Part shown: positions 24,924 to 33,855 of the stretch, piece by piece
Position numbering within the stretch: the first letter of the stretch is position 1
How the letters are laid out: the number at the start of each line of letters is the position of its first letter
Origin: Acidimicrobiaceae bacterium
Lineage (GTDB): Bacteria > Actinomycetota > Acidimicrobiia > Acidimicrobiales > UBA8592
Assembly: GCA_024641655.1 (NCBI GenBank)
Contig: JAHECR010000034.1
Span: 1 to 35,560 of the forward strand
Length of the DNA: 35,560 nucleotides
Direction of reading: 5' to 3'
The notes under the pieces: model-generated
Database searches by the model: none
Seen by the model: only the letters and a program-made list of their open reading frames with translations
Told to the model about the DNA's origin: nothing
Translations under genes and position numbers: made by a program

Positions 24924-25394
24924 TCAGTCGGTGTTGCCGGCGCGCTCGAGGAAACGGTCGCGGTCGACGACGACGCGCACGACCTGACCGATTGCGATCT
25001 CGGTTCCCGAGGAATCGTCGGCCTGCACCTGGAACGTGAGGCGCCGCCCCTCGACCCTGGTGAGCACGGCGGTGACCGACACGGCGCGCCCGGTGCCCGT
25101 CGGGGCGACATGGTCGACCCGGATGCGCATGCCCACGGTGGTCTGGCCGGTTTCGAGCTGGCCTTCGAGCGCGACGATGGTTGCCTCTTCGCACCAGGCG
25201 ATGACGCGCGGAGTTGCCAGCACGGGCACATCTCCCGACGCGAACTCGGGAGCGAGATCGCTGTTGCCGACTTGGTGGACGATGGTTCCGGTCAGCCCGA
25301 CTTCGAAAGGCACGTCGGTACGATACGCATCCCGTTGGACCGTCACACGGATGGACACCGGCGGCGGGGTCGGCGGCGGCCCCCCAGCTACCAT
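24924..25394 (-). CDS. FlK-like hot-dog thioesterase
   Basis: Acyl-CoA thioesterase of the hot-dog fold, 156 aa in this model. The pattern follows fluoroacetyl-CoA thioesterase FlK: VPVLATPRVIAWCEEATIVAL, TTVGMRIRVDHVAPTGTGRAV, VEGRRLTFQVQADD. Thr61, Glu69 and His95 keep the spacing of FlK Thr42/Glu50/His76 (8 and 26 residues). The last motif GTHER of FlK is replaced by GQVVR. Most FlK-like proteins do not act on fluoroacetyl-CoA, so the substrate is open. The start is uncertain: ATG 25394 gives a Pro-rich leader, while GTG 25358 gives a more typical 144-aa protein; neither has a ribosome site. It is divergent from tldD. Confidence 0.82.
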   Translation of the reverse strand: MVAGGPPPTPPPVSIRVTVQRDAYRTDVPFEVGLTGTIVHQVGNSDLAPEFASGDVPVLATPRVIAWCEEATIVALEGQLETGQTTVGMRIRVDHVAPTGTGRAVSVTAVLTRVEGRRLTFQVQADDSSGTEIAIGQVVRVVVDRDRFLERAGNTD

Positions 25395-25445
25395 CGAGAC
25401 GACCGCGGCGGTCGCCGCCAGAACGCAGGAACGAGGCTTGAGCGC

Positions 25446-26849
25446 ATGCACGACGGGTTTGTGGACCAAGACGTGATCGAGCGGACGCTCGCCGCGGCGG
25501 TGGCACACGGTGGTGATTTCGCCGAGGTCTTCATCGAGGACAAGCGCAACGCCCGCGCGTTGCTCGACGACGGCAAGGTCGAGGAACTCTCCTCGGGACG
25601 TGATCGGGGTGCGGGCATCCGCGTGGTGGTCGGCGAGACCACCGGCTTCGCCCACACCGCGGATCTGAGCGAGGCCGGTCTGCGTGCCGCCGCCGAAGCC
25701 GCCGGGGCGGCCGCCCGTGGCGGCGGCGGAGGCGTACGGATCGTCCCGTTGTCCCGGGTCGAGGCCCCCTCCCCCAATCGGGTCGCGGTGCTGCCCGAGA
25801 CCGTCGCCAAGGCCGCCAAGGTCGAGCTGTTGCAGCGAGCCAACGAGGTCGCACGGGCCCAAGGCGCGTTGATCACCCAGGTTGCGGTGAGCTACGCCGA
25901 CTCGCGCCGACGCATCCTCGTGGCGAACACCGATGGCGTGCTCGCCTCCGACGATCAGGTTCGCAGCCTCTTCTCCGTGTCCTGCGTCGCCAACGCCGAC
26001 GCAGGGATGCAGACCGGTCGCGAGTCGGTCGGACGCCCGATCGGCTTCGAGCTCTTCGACGAGGTCGACATCGCGGAGCTCGCGCAGCGCGCGGCACAGC
26101 GCGCGATCACCAAGCTCCGGGCCCGGCCGGCGCCAAGCGGCACCATGCCCGTGGTGATCGGCAAGGGCGGCGGAGGCGTATTGTTCCACGAAGCGTGCGG
26201 GCACGGCCTGGAGGCCGATCTCGTGAAGAAGCAGGCGTCGGTGTTCGCCGGCCGCACGGGGCAGAAGGTTGCCAGCGAACTCGTCACCCTCATCGACGAC
26301 GGCACCATGGGCCGCGAGTGGGGCGCGTTCGCCATTGACGACGAGGGCCGTCCGGCGCAGCGAAACGTGCTCATCGAAGACGGCGTTCTCGTCGACTACA
26401 TGTGGGACGGGCTGCGCGCTCGCCGCGAAGGTCGCGCCAGCTCGGGCAACGGGCGTCGCCAGAGCTACGACGTGCTGCCGATGGTGCGCATGACCAACAC
26501 CTACATCGCCAACGGCCGGACCGACCCGGCCGACATCATCGCCGACACCGAGTCCGGGGTGTACGTGGCCGACCTCGGCGGCGGCCAGGTCAACACCGCT
26601 ACCGGGGACTTCGTGTTCGGTATGACCGAGGCGTACCTGATCGAGAACGGTGAGATCACCGAGCCGATCCGCGAGGGCAACCTCATCGGCAACGGCCCCG
26701 AGGTCCTCACGTTGATCGACGCCTTGGGGAACGACTTCGAGATGGGATCCCCGGGCACCTGCGGCAAGGACGGTCAGGGCGTCCCCGTGGGCGACGGCAC
26801 GCCGACCTTGCGCGTCACCGCGCTCACTGTCGGCGGCACGGCGGCCTGA
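25446..26849 (+). CDS. tldD: TldD-type metalloprotease subunit
   Basis: Catalytic half of the TldD/TldE peptidase, which degrades unfolded peptides inside the cell and in some bacteria trims RiPP precursors such as microcin B17 (467 aa). The zinc motif HEACGH (His248, Glu249, His253) is intact within GGGGVLFHEACGHGLEADLV. Other family blocks are SSGRDRGAGIRVV, DDGTMGREWGAFAIDDEG, MVRMTNTYIANG and the C-terminal SPGTCGKDGQGVPVGDGTPTLRV. The ATG at 25446 has GAGG upstream; a TACCAT at 25389-25394 is a possible -10. The first tldE starts 6 bases after the stop, so they are one operon. Confidence 0.94.
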   Translation: MHDGFVDQDVIERTLAAAVAHGGDFAEVFIEDKRNARALLDDGKVEELSSGRDRGAGIRVVVGETTGFAHTADLSEAGLRAAAEAAGAAARGGGGGVRIVPLSRVEAPSPNRVAVLPETVAKAAKVELLQRANEVARAQGALITQVAVSYADSRRRILVANTDGVLASDDQVRSLFSVSCVANADAGMQTGRESVGRPIGFELFDEVDIAELAQRAAQRAITKLRARPAPSGTMPVVIGKGGGGVLFHEACGHGLEADLVKKQASVFAGRTGQKVASELVTLIDDGTMGREWGAFAIDDEGRPAQRNVLIEDGVLVDYMWDGLRARREGRASSGNGRRQSYDVLPMVRMTNTYIANGRTDPADIIADTESGVYVADLGGGQVNTATGDFVFGMTEAYLIENGEITEPIREGNLIGNGPEVLTLIDALGNDFEMGSPGTCGKDGQGVPVGDGTPTLRVTALTVGGTAA

Positions 26850-26854
26850 CGACC

Positions 26855-28201
26855 ATGATCGAACGACTTCTGGAGATCGGCGACCGCGTGGTCGCAATGG
26901 CACTGCCAGGCGAACAGCTCGAGGTGATCGCCGTTCACGGGCGCGAGACCGAGGTTCGGGTCTACGAGGGCGAGATCGAGTCTTTCACCGCCTCGGACTC
27001 CCACGGGATCGGTATTCGGGTGATCCGCGACGGTCGTCAGGGTCTGGCCCACGCCGGCACCCTCGACCCGGACGTGATCGCCGAGACGCTGGCCGAGGCG
27101 CGTGACAACGCCCGCTTCGGTACCTACGACGAGTACCTCGTGCTCGCCGAACCCGACGGCGTGGCCTTTGCGGACTTGGAGCTCTACGACCCCGCCACCG
27201 AGGCGTTCGACACGGAGCGGAAGATCGCGCTGGCTCGTGACCTCGAGGCTGCCGTGATGGCCGGCGATCCGCGCATCATCGGTGTCGAGTCCTCCGACTA
27301 CCTCGACTCGGTCACCGCGGGTGCCGTGGTGTCCACCACCGGCGTGCGCCACGCAGGCATGGAGAGCGGGGCCTACGTCTCGGTGTACTCCCTCGCCGCC
27401 GAAGGCGACGAAACCCAGACCGGTTTCGGTTACTCGGTCTGCCGCGACCCCGAGGAGATCGACATCGAGCGCGCTGCGGCCGAAGCGGTCGACCGCGCCA
27501 CCCGGCTGCTCGGAGCGGTGAAGCCGCCGTCGGGCCGGCACACCATCGTGTTCGATCCCTACGTGACCGCCCAGTTCCTCGGAATCATCGGGGCGACGTT
27601 GAGCGGCGAGGCGCTCCTGAAGGGTCGATCGCTGTTCGCGGACCGGGTGGGGGAGCTGGTGGCGTCACCACTGCTCACATTGATCGACGATCCCACCGAC
27701 CCCGAAGCCTTCACCGCCACCGAGAGCGACGGGGAAGGCCTCGCGGCTCGGCGCAACGTGCTCATCGAGGCGGGCCGTCTCGATCACTTCCTGCACAACA
27801 GCTACACGGGGCGGCGTCTCAACACGGTCTCGACGGGCTCTGCGGTCCGGGGCTATTCCAGCTCGCCTGGTGTGGGTGCGTTGGCGCTGTCGTTGGCCCC
27901 CGGAAGCCGCACCCAGGCCGAGATGCTCCGTACCGTGGGCGAGGGGGTTCTGATCCAAGGGGTGTCGGGGCTTCACTCTGGCGTGAACCCGATCAGCGGC
28001 GACTTCTCCACCGGAGCCGAGGGCATCATGATCCGCGGTGGTGCGCTCGCCGAACCCATTCGTGAGGTCACCATCGCATCGACCCTCCAGCGGATGTTGC
28101 TCGACGTGCAGGAGGTTGGCGGGGACCTCGAGCGACTCCCGATGCACGCCAGCGGCGTCTCGCTGATCGTGGCCGACCTCATGCTCTCGGGCGGTTCCTG
28201 A
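26855..28201 (+). CDS. tldE: TldE/PmbA-type subunit, paralogue 1
   Basis: Non-catalytic partner of TldD; the TldD-TldE heterodimer buries the active site in a tunnel (448 aa). No HExxxH is present, as expected. Family blocks are EVRVYEGEIESFTASDSHGIGIRVIRDGRQGLAHAG, YVSVYSLAAEGDETQTGFGYSVCRDPEE, ARRNVLIEAGRLDHFLHNSYTGRR, LIQGVSGLHSGVNPISGDFSTGAEG and EPIREVTIASTLQRML. It starts 6 bases after tldD. A second, clearly related gene follows 73 bases later, so this genome segment codes two TldE subunits for one TldD. Confidence 0.92.
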   Translation: MIERLLEIGDRVVAMALPGEQLEVIAVHGRETEVRVYEGEIESFTASDSHGIGIRVIRDGRQGLAHAGTLDPDVIAETLAEARDNARFGTYDEYLVLAEPDGVAFADLELYDPATEAFDTERKIALARDLEAAVMAGDPRIIGVESSDYLDSVTAGAVVSTTGVRHAGMESGAYVSVYSLAAEGDETQTGFGYSVCRDPEEIDIERAAAEAVDRATRLLGAVKPPSGRHTIVFDPYVTAQFLGIIGATLSGEALLKGRSLFADRVGELVASPLLTLIDDPTDPEAFTATESDGEGLAARRNVLIEAGRLDHFLHNSYTGRRLNTVSTGSAVRGYSSSPGVGALALSLAPGSRTQAEMLRTVGEGVLIQGVSGLHSGVNPISGDFSTGAEGIMIRGGALAEPIREVTIASTLQRMLLDVQEVGGDLERLPMHASGVSLIVADLMLSGGS

Positions 28202-28274
28202 GCTCGCCACTCGAACGCCCACGGGGCATCCGTCCACGTCACCCGCCCCGTGACCCGACATGATGGGACCCGAC

Positions 28275-29626
28275 ATGATCGACCCCCGCGCGTTGGATGA
28301 CCTCACGATGAGCCTGCTCGAGCGGGCACAGCCGGGCGAGGAGCTCGAAGTGGTGGCCGCGATGTCGGCCAGGGTGTCGGTGCGGGCCTACGAGGGTGCG
28401 ATCGAGAACCTGACGGTTGCCGACAGCGCCGCCGTCGGGATCCGGGTCCTGCGCGAGGGTCGGATGGGCTTCGCCTCTGCCGGCAGCCTCGATCTCGATG
28501 TCGCCCTGGAGACCCTGGCTGACGCCCGGGACAACCTCGGTTTCGCCGAGGCCGACCCCCACGCGCGGCTCGCGACGGCCGACGGTGTCGCCGCCGGCGA
28601 ACTGCCGGGGCTGTGGAGCGATGCCGTCGCCGCGATGTCGATCGAAGAGAAGATGGCGCTCGCCGTCGAGCTCGAGCGCCGGACCCGGTCGCTCGACCCG
28701 CGCGTCTACGGGGTGCGCAGCGCGACCTACAGCGATCGGCAGAGCATGTCGGTGCTCGTCTCCAGCACGGGCCTTCGCGCCGAGGAGCGATCGACCATGA
28801 GTTCGCTGGGCGTGAGCGCCTTGTCGTCTGACGGTGCGAGTCGCCAGACCGGATTCGGCGCCAGCGCCCGCCGTGACCCCACTGAGCTCGACCCCGGTGA
28901 GGTCGCTGCTGAGGCCGTTGCCAAGGCAACCCGCCTCCTGGGCGCGACGAAACCTCGTTCGGGCCGGGTCATGTTGGTGCTCGAACCGCAAGTTGGCGCG
29001 TCCATCATCTCGATCGTCGGTGCCATGTTGAGCGGTGACCGGGTCCTCAAGGGACGCACGCCGTTCGCTGGACGCCTCGGCGAGAAGATCGGCGACCCTC
29101 GCCTCACGCTGGTGGACGATCCCACGCTGGCCGACTCGTTCGGCGCGGGTGCCTTCGACGGTGAGGGCCTGGCGACCCGGCGGAATGTCCTGATCGCCGA
29201 TGGACACCTGCAGGGCTTCTTGTACGACACGATTTCGGGTGGGCGCGCCGGACGGGGATCGACCGCGTCGGCGGTGCGTTCGACCCGATCGACGCCTGCG
29301 GTCGGGTGGCAGGCCCTGCAGGTTCGTCCGGGCGAAGGCGACCTCGACAGCATCGTGGCCGCCGTCGATCACGGGTTGCTGGTGCAGTCGATGAGCGGGA
29401 TGCACTCGGGGGTCAACGCCGTGAGCGGCGACTTCTCCGTCGGTGTGGACGGCTTGATGATACGCAACGGCGTGCTCGCCGAGCCGATCCGGGAAGCAAC
29501 GATCGCCTCGACGCTGCCACGCATGCTCGACGAGATCGTGCATGTCGGTGCCGACCTCGATCACCGGCCCTCAGGGGTGTCGGTACCCACCATCAGCGTG
29601 GCCGGCGTGTCGTTGAGTGGACGGTG

Positions 29627-29627
<1 letters not shown>
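28275..29627 (+). CDS. TldE/PmbA-type subunit, paralogue 2
   Basis: A second TldE-like protein (450 aa), colinear with paralogue 1 over its full length: VSVRAYEGAIENLTVADSAAVGIRVLREGRMGFASAG, GVSALSSDGASRQTGFGASARRDP, TRRNVLIADGHLQGFLYDTISGGR, LVQSMSGMHSGVNAVSGDFSVG, EPIREATIASTLPRML. It also lacks a metal motif. The two paralogues have drifted well apart, so the duplication is old. I chose ATG 28275 because its N-terminus lines up with paralogue 1; ATG 28260 is also in frame. Its stop overlaps the uppP start by one base. Role: perhaps an alternative partner that changes TldD's peptide choice (inference). Confidence 0.9.
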
Positions 29628-30613
<986 letters not shown>

Positions 30614-30690
30614 GGCTGCGCGGCGGCCCTGCGTCGTCGCCCCGCGTCGCGGCACTGACGTTCGTCGAGTCGGCTTCACGCGCGCGTGGA

Positions 30691-31296
30691 TCATTTGCCC
30701 AGCGCAACCGACGCCGACCCGAACTGGAGCGCTGCGCTGACCGCGATGAGGTCGGTGCGGGCGACGGCGACGAGCACCTGGTCGTCGGTGGTGGCTAGTA
30801 CGCGCCCCGAGACGATCGTCGCGGGGCCCGCGGGGCCGATGCCGAAGGGGTCAGGGTGCAGCACGAGCACGACCGTGGTGCCTACCGTGGTCGGCGGAGT
30901 GGTGGGTCCGGTCGGCACCGCCACGGCCGCTTCTTCCGATGCGAGGGTCGACGCACCGGCGACATCGTCGAGCGTGACGATCTCGTGCGCGCCGATCGGC
31001 CGAGCTGATCGGGCATCGCCGGGCAGCGCGACGAGCACGCGATCGGGAACGAGCGCTCCCGGTGCATGTATCTGGCGCAGAGCGGTCCTCAATGGTGATC
31101 CGGCCGCGACGTCTCGATCGGTGATCCATACCGTCTGTGGGTCCGGTGGCGGGGTGGGGACGGCCGCCGCAACCAGTACGGCGCACCAGCTCGCCGCAGC
31201 CAGGGCGACGACCCAATACACGACGGGGTTGCGCGCCAGAAGGCGCAGCCGGCCGGGTCGCCACCCCGGACGCGGACTCGATAGCGGAGCGCGCAT
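30691..31296 (-). CDS. Membrane-anchored SAF-domain protein
   Basis: A 201-aa protein with a basic N-terminus, one TM anchor (NPVVYWVVALAAASWCAVLVAAAV, about 24-47) and an extracytoplasmic SAF domain (VWITDRDVAAGSPLRTALRQIHAPGALVPDRVLVALPG...ARPIGAHEIVTLDDV). A second beta-rich part (TVVLVLHPDPFGIGPAGPATIVSGRVL) follows. It is shorter than CpaB, and no pilus genes are next to it. The ATG at 31296 has GGAGG seven bases upstream. It follows the FmdB/Ruc-like gene by 81 bases on the same strand, so it may be its operon partner. Function unknown; SAF domains bind sugars or act in pilus and flagellar assembly. Confidence 0.75.
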   Translation of the reverse strand: MRAPLSSPRPGWRPGRLRLLARNPVVYWVVALAAASWCAVLVAAAVPTPPPDPQTVWITDRDVAAGSPLRTALRQIHAPGALVPDRVLVALPGDARSARPIGAHEIVTLDDVAGASTLASEEAAVAVPTGPTTPPTTVGTTVVLVLHPDPFGIGPAGPATIVSGRVLATTDDQVLVAVARTDLIAVSAALQFGSASVALGK

Positions 31297-31377
31297 GGCG
31301 CACCTCCTCGGTCGGTCGAGTTCGGGGGAAGTCGATGGAGGGACGCGACCCGTGCGCCGCAGGAGCGGCAGGCGGAC

Positions 31378-31752
31378 TCAGTCCGAGGCGGCGGTGGACG
31401 TCGCTGTGGCCGACTGCGACGAGGATTCCGACGTGGACCCCGACGTGGACGTGGACGACGAATCGCCCTTCGAGGATTCCGATGTCGAGGCGGCACCCGA
31501 AGTGGACGAGGACTCGGTTGACGACGAGCTCGATCCGCTTCGACTGTCGGTCTTGTAGAAGCCGCTGCCCTTGAACGTGATGCCTGGGGCCGAGAACACC
31601 TTGTGAACCTTGCCTCGACCCGGTGAGGTGCACGCCAGCGGCGAGTTGCCGGACTTCCTGGTCGGGCACTTCGTCAGCGCGTCCTCACTGAAGGACTGGA
31701 CCAGCTCGAAAGCGGTCCCGCAGGTGCTGCACTCATAGTCGTAAGTCGGCAT
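31378..31752 (-). CDS. FmdB/Ruc-like zinc-ribbon protein with Ser-rich disordered tail
   Basis: A 124-aa protein starting MPTYDYECSTCGTAFELVQSF, the FmdB regulatory/zinc-ribbon signature, followed by KVHKVFSAPGITFKGSGFYKTDS. Residues 72-124 are almost only Ser, Thr, Gly, Ala and acidic, so disordered. The same two-part build is found in the mycobacterial Rv0991c protein (Ruc), a redox-controlled chaperone whose zinc cysteines act as the switch; a similar role here is inference. Cysteines are Cys8, Cys11, Cys29 and Cys41. The second pair is spaced x11 instead of the usual CxxC because RKSGNSPLACTSPGRGK replaces the normal short turn. The ATG at 31752 has GAGAGG upstream, and a TATCCT box lies at 31781-31786. 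Confidence 0.85.
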   Translation of the reverse strand: MPTYDYECSTCGTAFELVQSFSEDALTKCPTRKSGNSPLACTSPGRGKVHKVFSAPGITFKGSGFYKTDSRSGSSSSSTESSSTSGAASTSESSKGDSSSTSTSGSTSESSSQSATATSTAASD

Positions 31753-31780
31753 GACCTCTCTCCGGTCGTGGTCGGCCGTC

Positions 31781-31786
31781 AGGATA
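31781..31786 (-). promoter_or_regulatory. Candidate -10 box for the FmdB/Ruc-like gene
   Basis: TATCCT on the minus strand, giving a leader of about 22 bases with GAGAGG. It suggests a promoter separate from that of plsY. Confidence 0.4.
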
Positions 31787-31840
31787 TCGGCGGAGGTGTG
31801 ACGCCCACCTTCCCGGTCATCGACGGTGGCCGAAGCCGGC

Positions 31841-32419
31841 TCAGCGAAGCTGGTGCTCCTGCCCGGCGATCAGGCGTTCGATGTTGGCGCGATGGCGCAG
31901 GGCCACGATCGCCGACGCCGCAGCGGTCGCCGCGACCTCCCCCCAGGAACGAGACGACACGGCCACGACGACGGGAAGCAGGCCGACAACGACGAGCGAC
32001 GCGACCGACGCCACTTTCGCCTTCGAGACGATGAGGAGCCACAACACGATCAGTGCTGCCGCGCCCAGGGGGTACAGGGCCAGCGTGGTCCCCCCCAGCG
32101 TCGCGACCCCCTTGCCGCCCCGGCGGAGGCGCCCGAGAGGGGCGATGTGTCCCACCATGGCGGCGAGTCCGGCTGCGAGCCCGAGAGGACGACCGTCGAC
32201 GGCGAGACCGACGAGGGAGGGACCGAGGCCCTTGAGCACATCGCCGAGGAGCACCACCACGCCGGCCTTGACGCCTGCGACCCGGAACACGTTGGAGGCG
32301 CCGGGGTTGCCCGACCCCTCACGGGTGGGGTCATGGCCCGCCGTGCCCGCGACGACCCCGGCGACGGGCATCGAACCGAGGACATAGCTGAGGGGCACGA
32401 GCAGCCACCATGGATTCAC
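31841..32419 (-). CDS. plsY: Acyl-phosphate glycerol-3-phosphate acyltransferase
   Basis: Membrane enzyme that moves an acyl group from acyl phosphate to glycerol 3-phosphate, making lysophosphatidic acid for phospholipids (192 aa). The three conserved loops are present: GSGNPGASNVFR, the glycine-rich RRGGKGVATLGG, and RHRANIERLIAG near the end. There are about five TMs, starting WWLLVPLSYVLGSMPVAGVV. The GTG at 32419 gives a typical N-terminus and is preceded by TACGAT and 6 bases, the leaderless layout; the ATG further upstream would add 25 residues and cover the promoter. It is divergent from moeA, with 127 bases between the start codons. Confidence 0.93.
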   Translation of the reverse strand: MNPWWLLVPLSYVLGSMPVAGVVAGTAGHDPTREGSGNPGASNVFRVAGVKAGVVVLLGDVLKGLGPSLVGLAVDGRPLGLAAGLAAMVGHIAPLGRLRRGGKGVATLGGTTLALYPLGAAALIVLWLLIVSKAKVASVASLVVVGLLPVVVAVSSRSWGEVAATAAASAIVALRHRANIERLIAGQEHQLR

Positions 32420-32425
32420 GGGGGC

Positions 32426-32431
32426 ATCGTA
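32426..32431 (-). promoter_or_regulatory. Candidate -10 box for leaderless plsY mRNA
   Basis: TACGAT on the minus strand, 6 bases before the GTG at 32419; no ribosome site. Confidence 0.5.
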
Positions 32432-32534
32432 GGACGCCCGGGCCGGTGGCGGAATCTTCGGCACCGATTCGCCGATCGTGGCTGCCGTCGCCACATTCGG
32501 GCCGACGACCGAGAGCGGCGGCAGATCGCCTCAC

Positions 32535-32540
32535 TACCAT
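32535..32540 (+). promoter_or_regulatory. Candidate -10 box for leaderless moeA mRNA
   Basis: TACCAT, 6 bases before the ATG at 32547; no ribosome site. Confidence 0.5.
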
Positions 32541-32546
32541 GTCGAC

Positions 32547-33758
32547 ATGATCGAACTCGGTGAGGCCCAGGAATATGTGCTCGGTCGGGTTTCGGTGCTC
32601 GGCGCCGTCGCTACTCCGTTGCGCGAGGCCTGTGGATTGGTGACCGCGGAGGCCGTCGCGTCCCCCGAGCTCGTTCCGCCGTTCGCGAACACCGCCGTCG
32701 ATGGGTATGCCGTTCGCTCGATCGACACCACCGGCGCCACCGCCGAGCTGCGGGTGGAGCTCGAGGTCATCGGCACGATCGCCGCCGGCTCGGCTTCCGA
32801 CGCTGTGGTCGGGTCGGGGCAGGCGATGCGCATCATGACCGGTGCGCCGATGCCCGCAGGGGCCGACGCGGTGGTGATGGTCGAGTGGACCGAATCCTTC
32901 GATGGCGGGGGTCGGGTCGCGATCGATCGAGCGGTTGCCGCCGGTGACGCAGTGCGTGGGGCGGGCGAGGACCTTCGCCCCGGCGATCGGGTGCTCGACG
33001 TGGGCACCGTGCTGACGCCAGGGCACCTCGGGGTGCTGGCCAGCATCGGACGCTACGAGGTTTCCGCACACCGCCGACCGAAGGTCGGCGTGTTCTCGAC
33101 CGGAGACGAGCTCGTGGAGGGCAGCGCGCCGCTGGCTCCCGGGCAGATCCGTGACTCCAATCGGTACACCCTCCTCGCCTTGCTCGAACGTGACGGGTTC
33201 GAGGTCGTCGACCTCGGTGTCGTGGTCGACGACGAGGCCCGCATCGAAGACGCGGTGCGGCGCGGCGTCGCGGGCTGCGACGCCCTGCTCACCAGTGGGG
33301 GCGTGAGCATGGGCGACTTCGACTACGTGAAGGCGGTGCTGGATCGGATCGGGGACATGCGGTGGATGCAGGTGGCCATCAAGCCGGCCAAGCCACTCGC
33401 GTTCGGTCTCGTCGACGGCGTCGCCGTCTTCGGACTGCCCGGCAATCCGGTGTCGTCGATGGTCAGTTTCGAGCTGTTCGCTCGACCCGGCCTGCGCAAG
33501 ATGATGGGGCATTCGAGATTGCACCGGCCCCGGCTCGTCGGCACCGCCCCCGACGGGTTCGGTCGGCGTCCCGACGACAAGACCCATTTCGCCCGGGTGC
33601 GGGTCGATGTCGTGAACGGTCGATTCGACGTGCGCTCCGCCGGTGGTCAGGGTTCGCACCAGTTGACCGCGATGGCCGGAGCCGACGCGCTCGCGGTTCT
33701 CCCCGACGGCGACGGTGTTGCCCCCGGCGGCGACGTCGAGTTCTTCCTCGTCAACTGA
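32547..33758 (+). CDS. moeA: Molybdopterin molybdotransferase MoeA
   Basis: Last step of molybdenum cofactor synthesis: inserts molybdate into adenylated molybdopterin (403 aa, normal). Motifs are PPFANTAVDGYAVR, IMTGAPMPAGADAVVMVE, GEDLRPGDRVLDVG, VGVFSTGDELVEG, GQIRDSNRYTLLALL, LLTSGGVSMGDFDYVK and the MPT-binding-fold strand FGLPGNPVSSMVSFELF. The C-terminal beta domain ends VEFFLVN. The start follows TACCAT by 6 bases, so it is read as leaderless. moaA and moaC follow on the same strand, each with its own promoter-like box, so the genes form a cluster rather than a tight operon. Confidence 0.95.
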   Translation: MIELGEAQEYVLGRVSVLGAVATPLREACGLVTAEAVASPELVPPFANTAVDGYAVRSIDTTGATAELRVELEVIGTIAAGSASDAVVGSGQAMRIMTGAPMPAGADAVVMVEWTESFDGGGRVAIDRAVAAGDAVRGAGEDLRPGDRVLDVGTVLTPGHLGVLASIGRYEVSAHRRPKVGVFSTGDELVEGSAPLAPGQIRDSNRYTLLALLERDGFEVVDLGVVVDDEARIEDAVRRGVAGCDALLTSGGVSMGDFDYVKAVLDRIGDMRWMQVAIKPAKPLAFGLVDGVAVFGLPGNPVSSMVSFELFARPGLRKMMGHSRLHRPRLVGTAPDGFGRRPDDKTHFARVRVDVVNGRFDVRSAGGQGSHQLTAMAGADALAVLPDGDGVAPGGDVEFFLVN

Positions 33759-33781
33759 CGAGATCGACCGCCATGTCTTCT

Positions 33782-33801
33782 CGGTACCTGGCGGTACCAG
33801 G
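33782..33801. repeat. Tandem 10-bp repeat with palindromic core between moeA and moaA
   Basis: Two adjacent copies of CGGTACC(T/A)GG. Each has the palindrome GGTACC, so the pair can also fold as a 6-bp hairpin with a 4-base loop. It lies 24 bases after the moeA stop and about 40 bases before the moaA -10 box. It could be a moeA terminator stem (no T-run) or an operator. Confidence 0.5.
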
Positions 33802-33840
33802 CACCGAGGGTGGGCTGGGGCTGGGCACGCTGCGCTCCGG

Positions 33841-33846
33841 TAGCCT
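33841..33846 (+). promoter_or_regulatory. Candidate -10 box for near-leaderless moaA mRNA
   Basis: TAGCCT, 9 bases before the ATG at 33856. Transcription would begin 0-3 bases before the start codon. Confidence 0.4.
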
Positions 33847-33855
33847 TGTGGAACC

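Noticed and set aside
24924..26903. 659-codon minus-strand frame covering tldD
   Set aside because: Only its last 156 codons look like a protein (FlK-like thioesterase); the rest is antisense to tldD, whose zinc motif is unmistakable.
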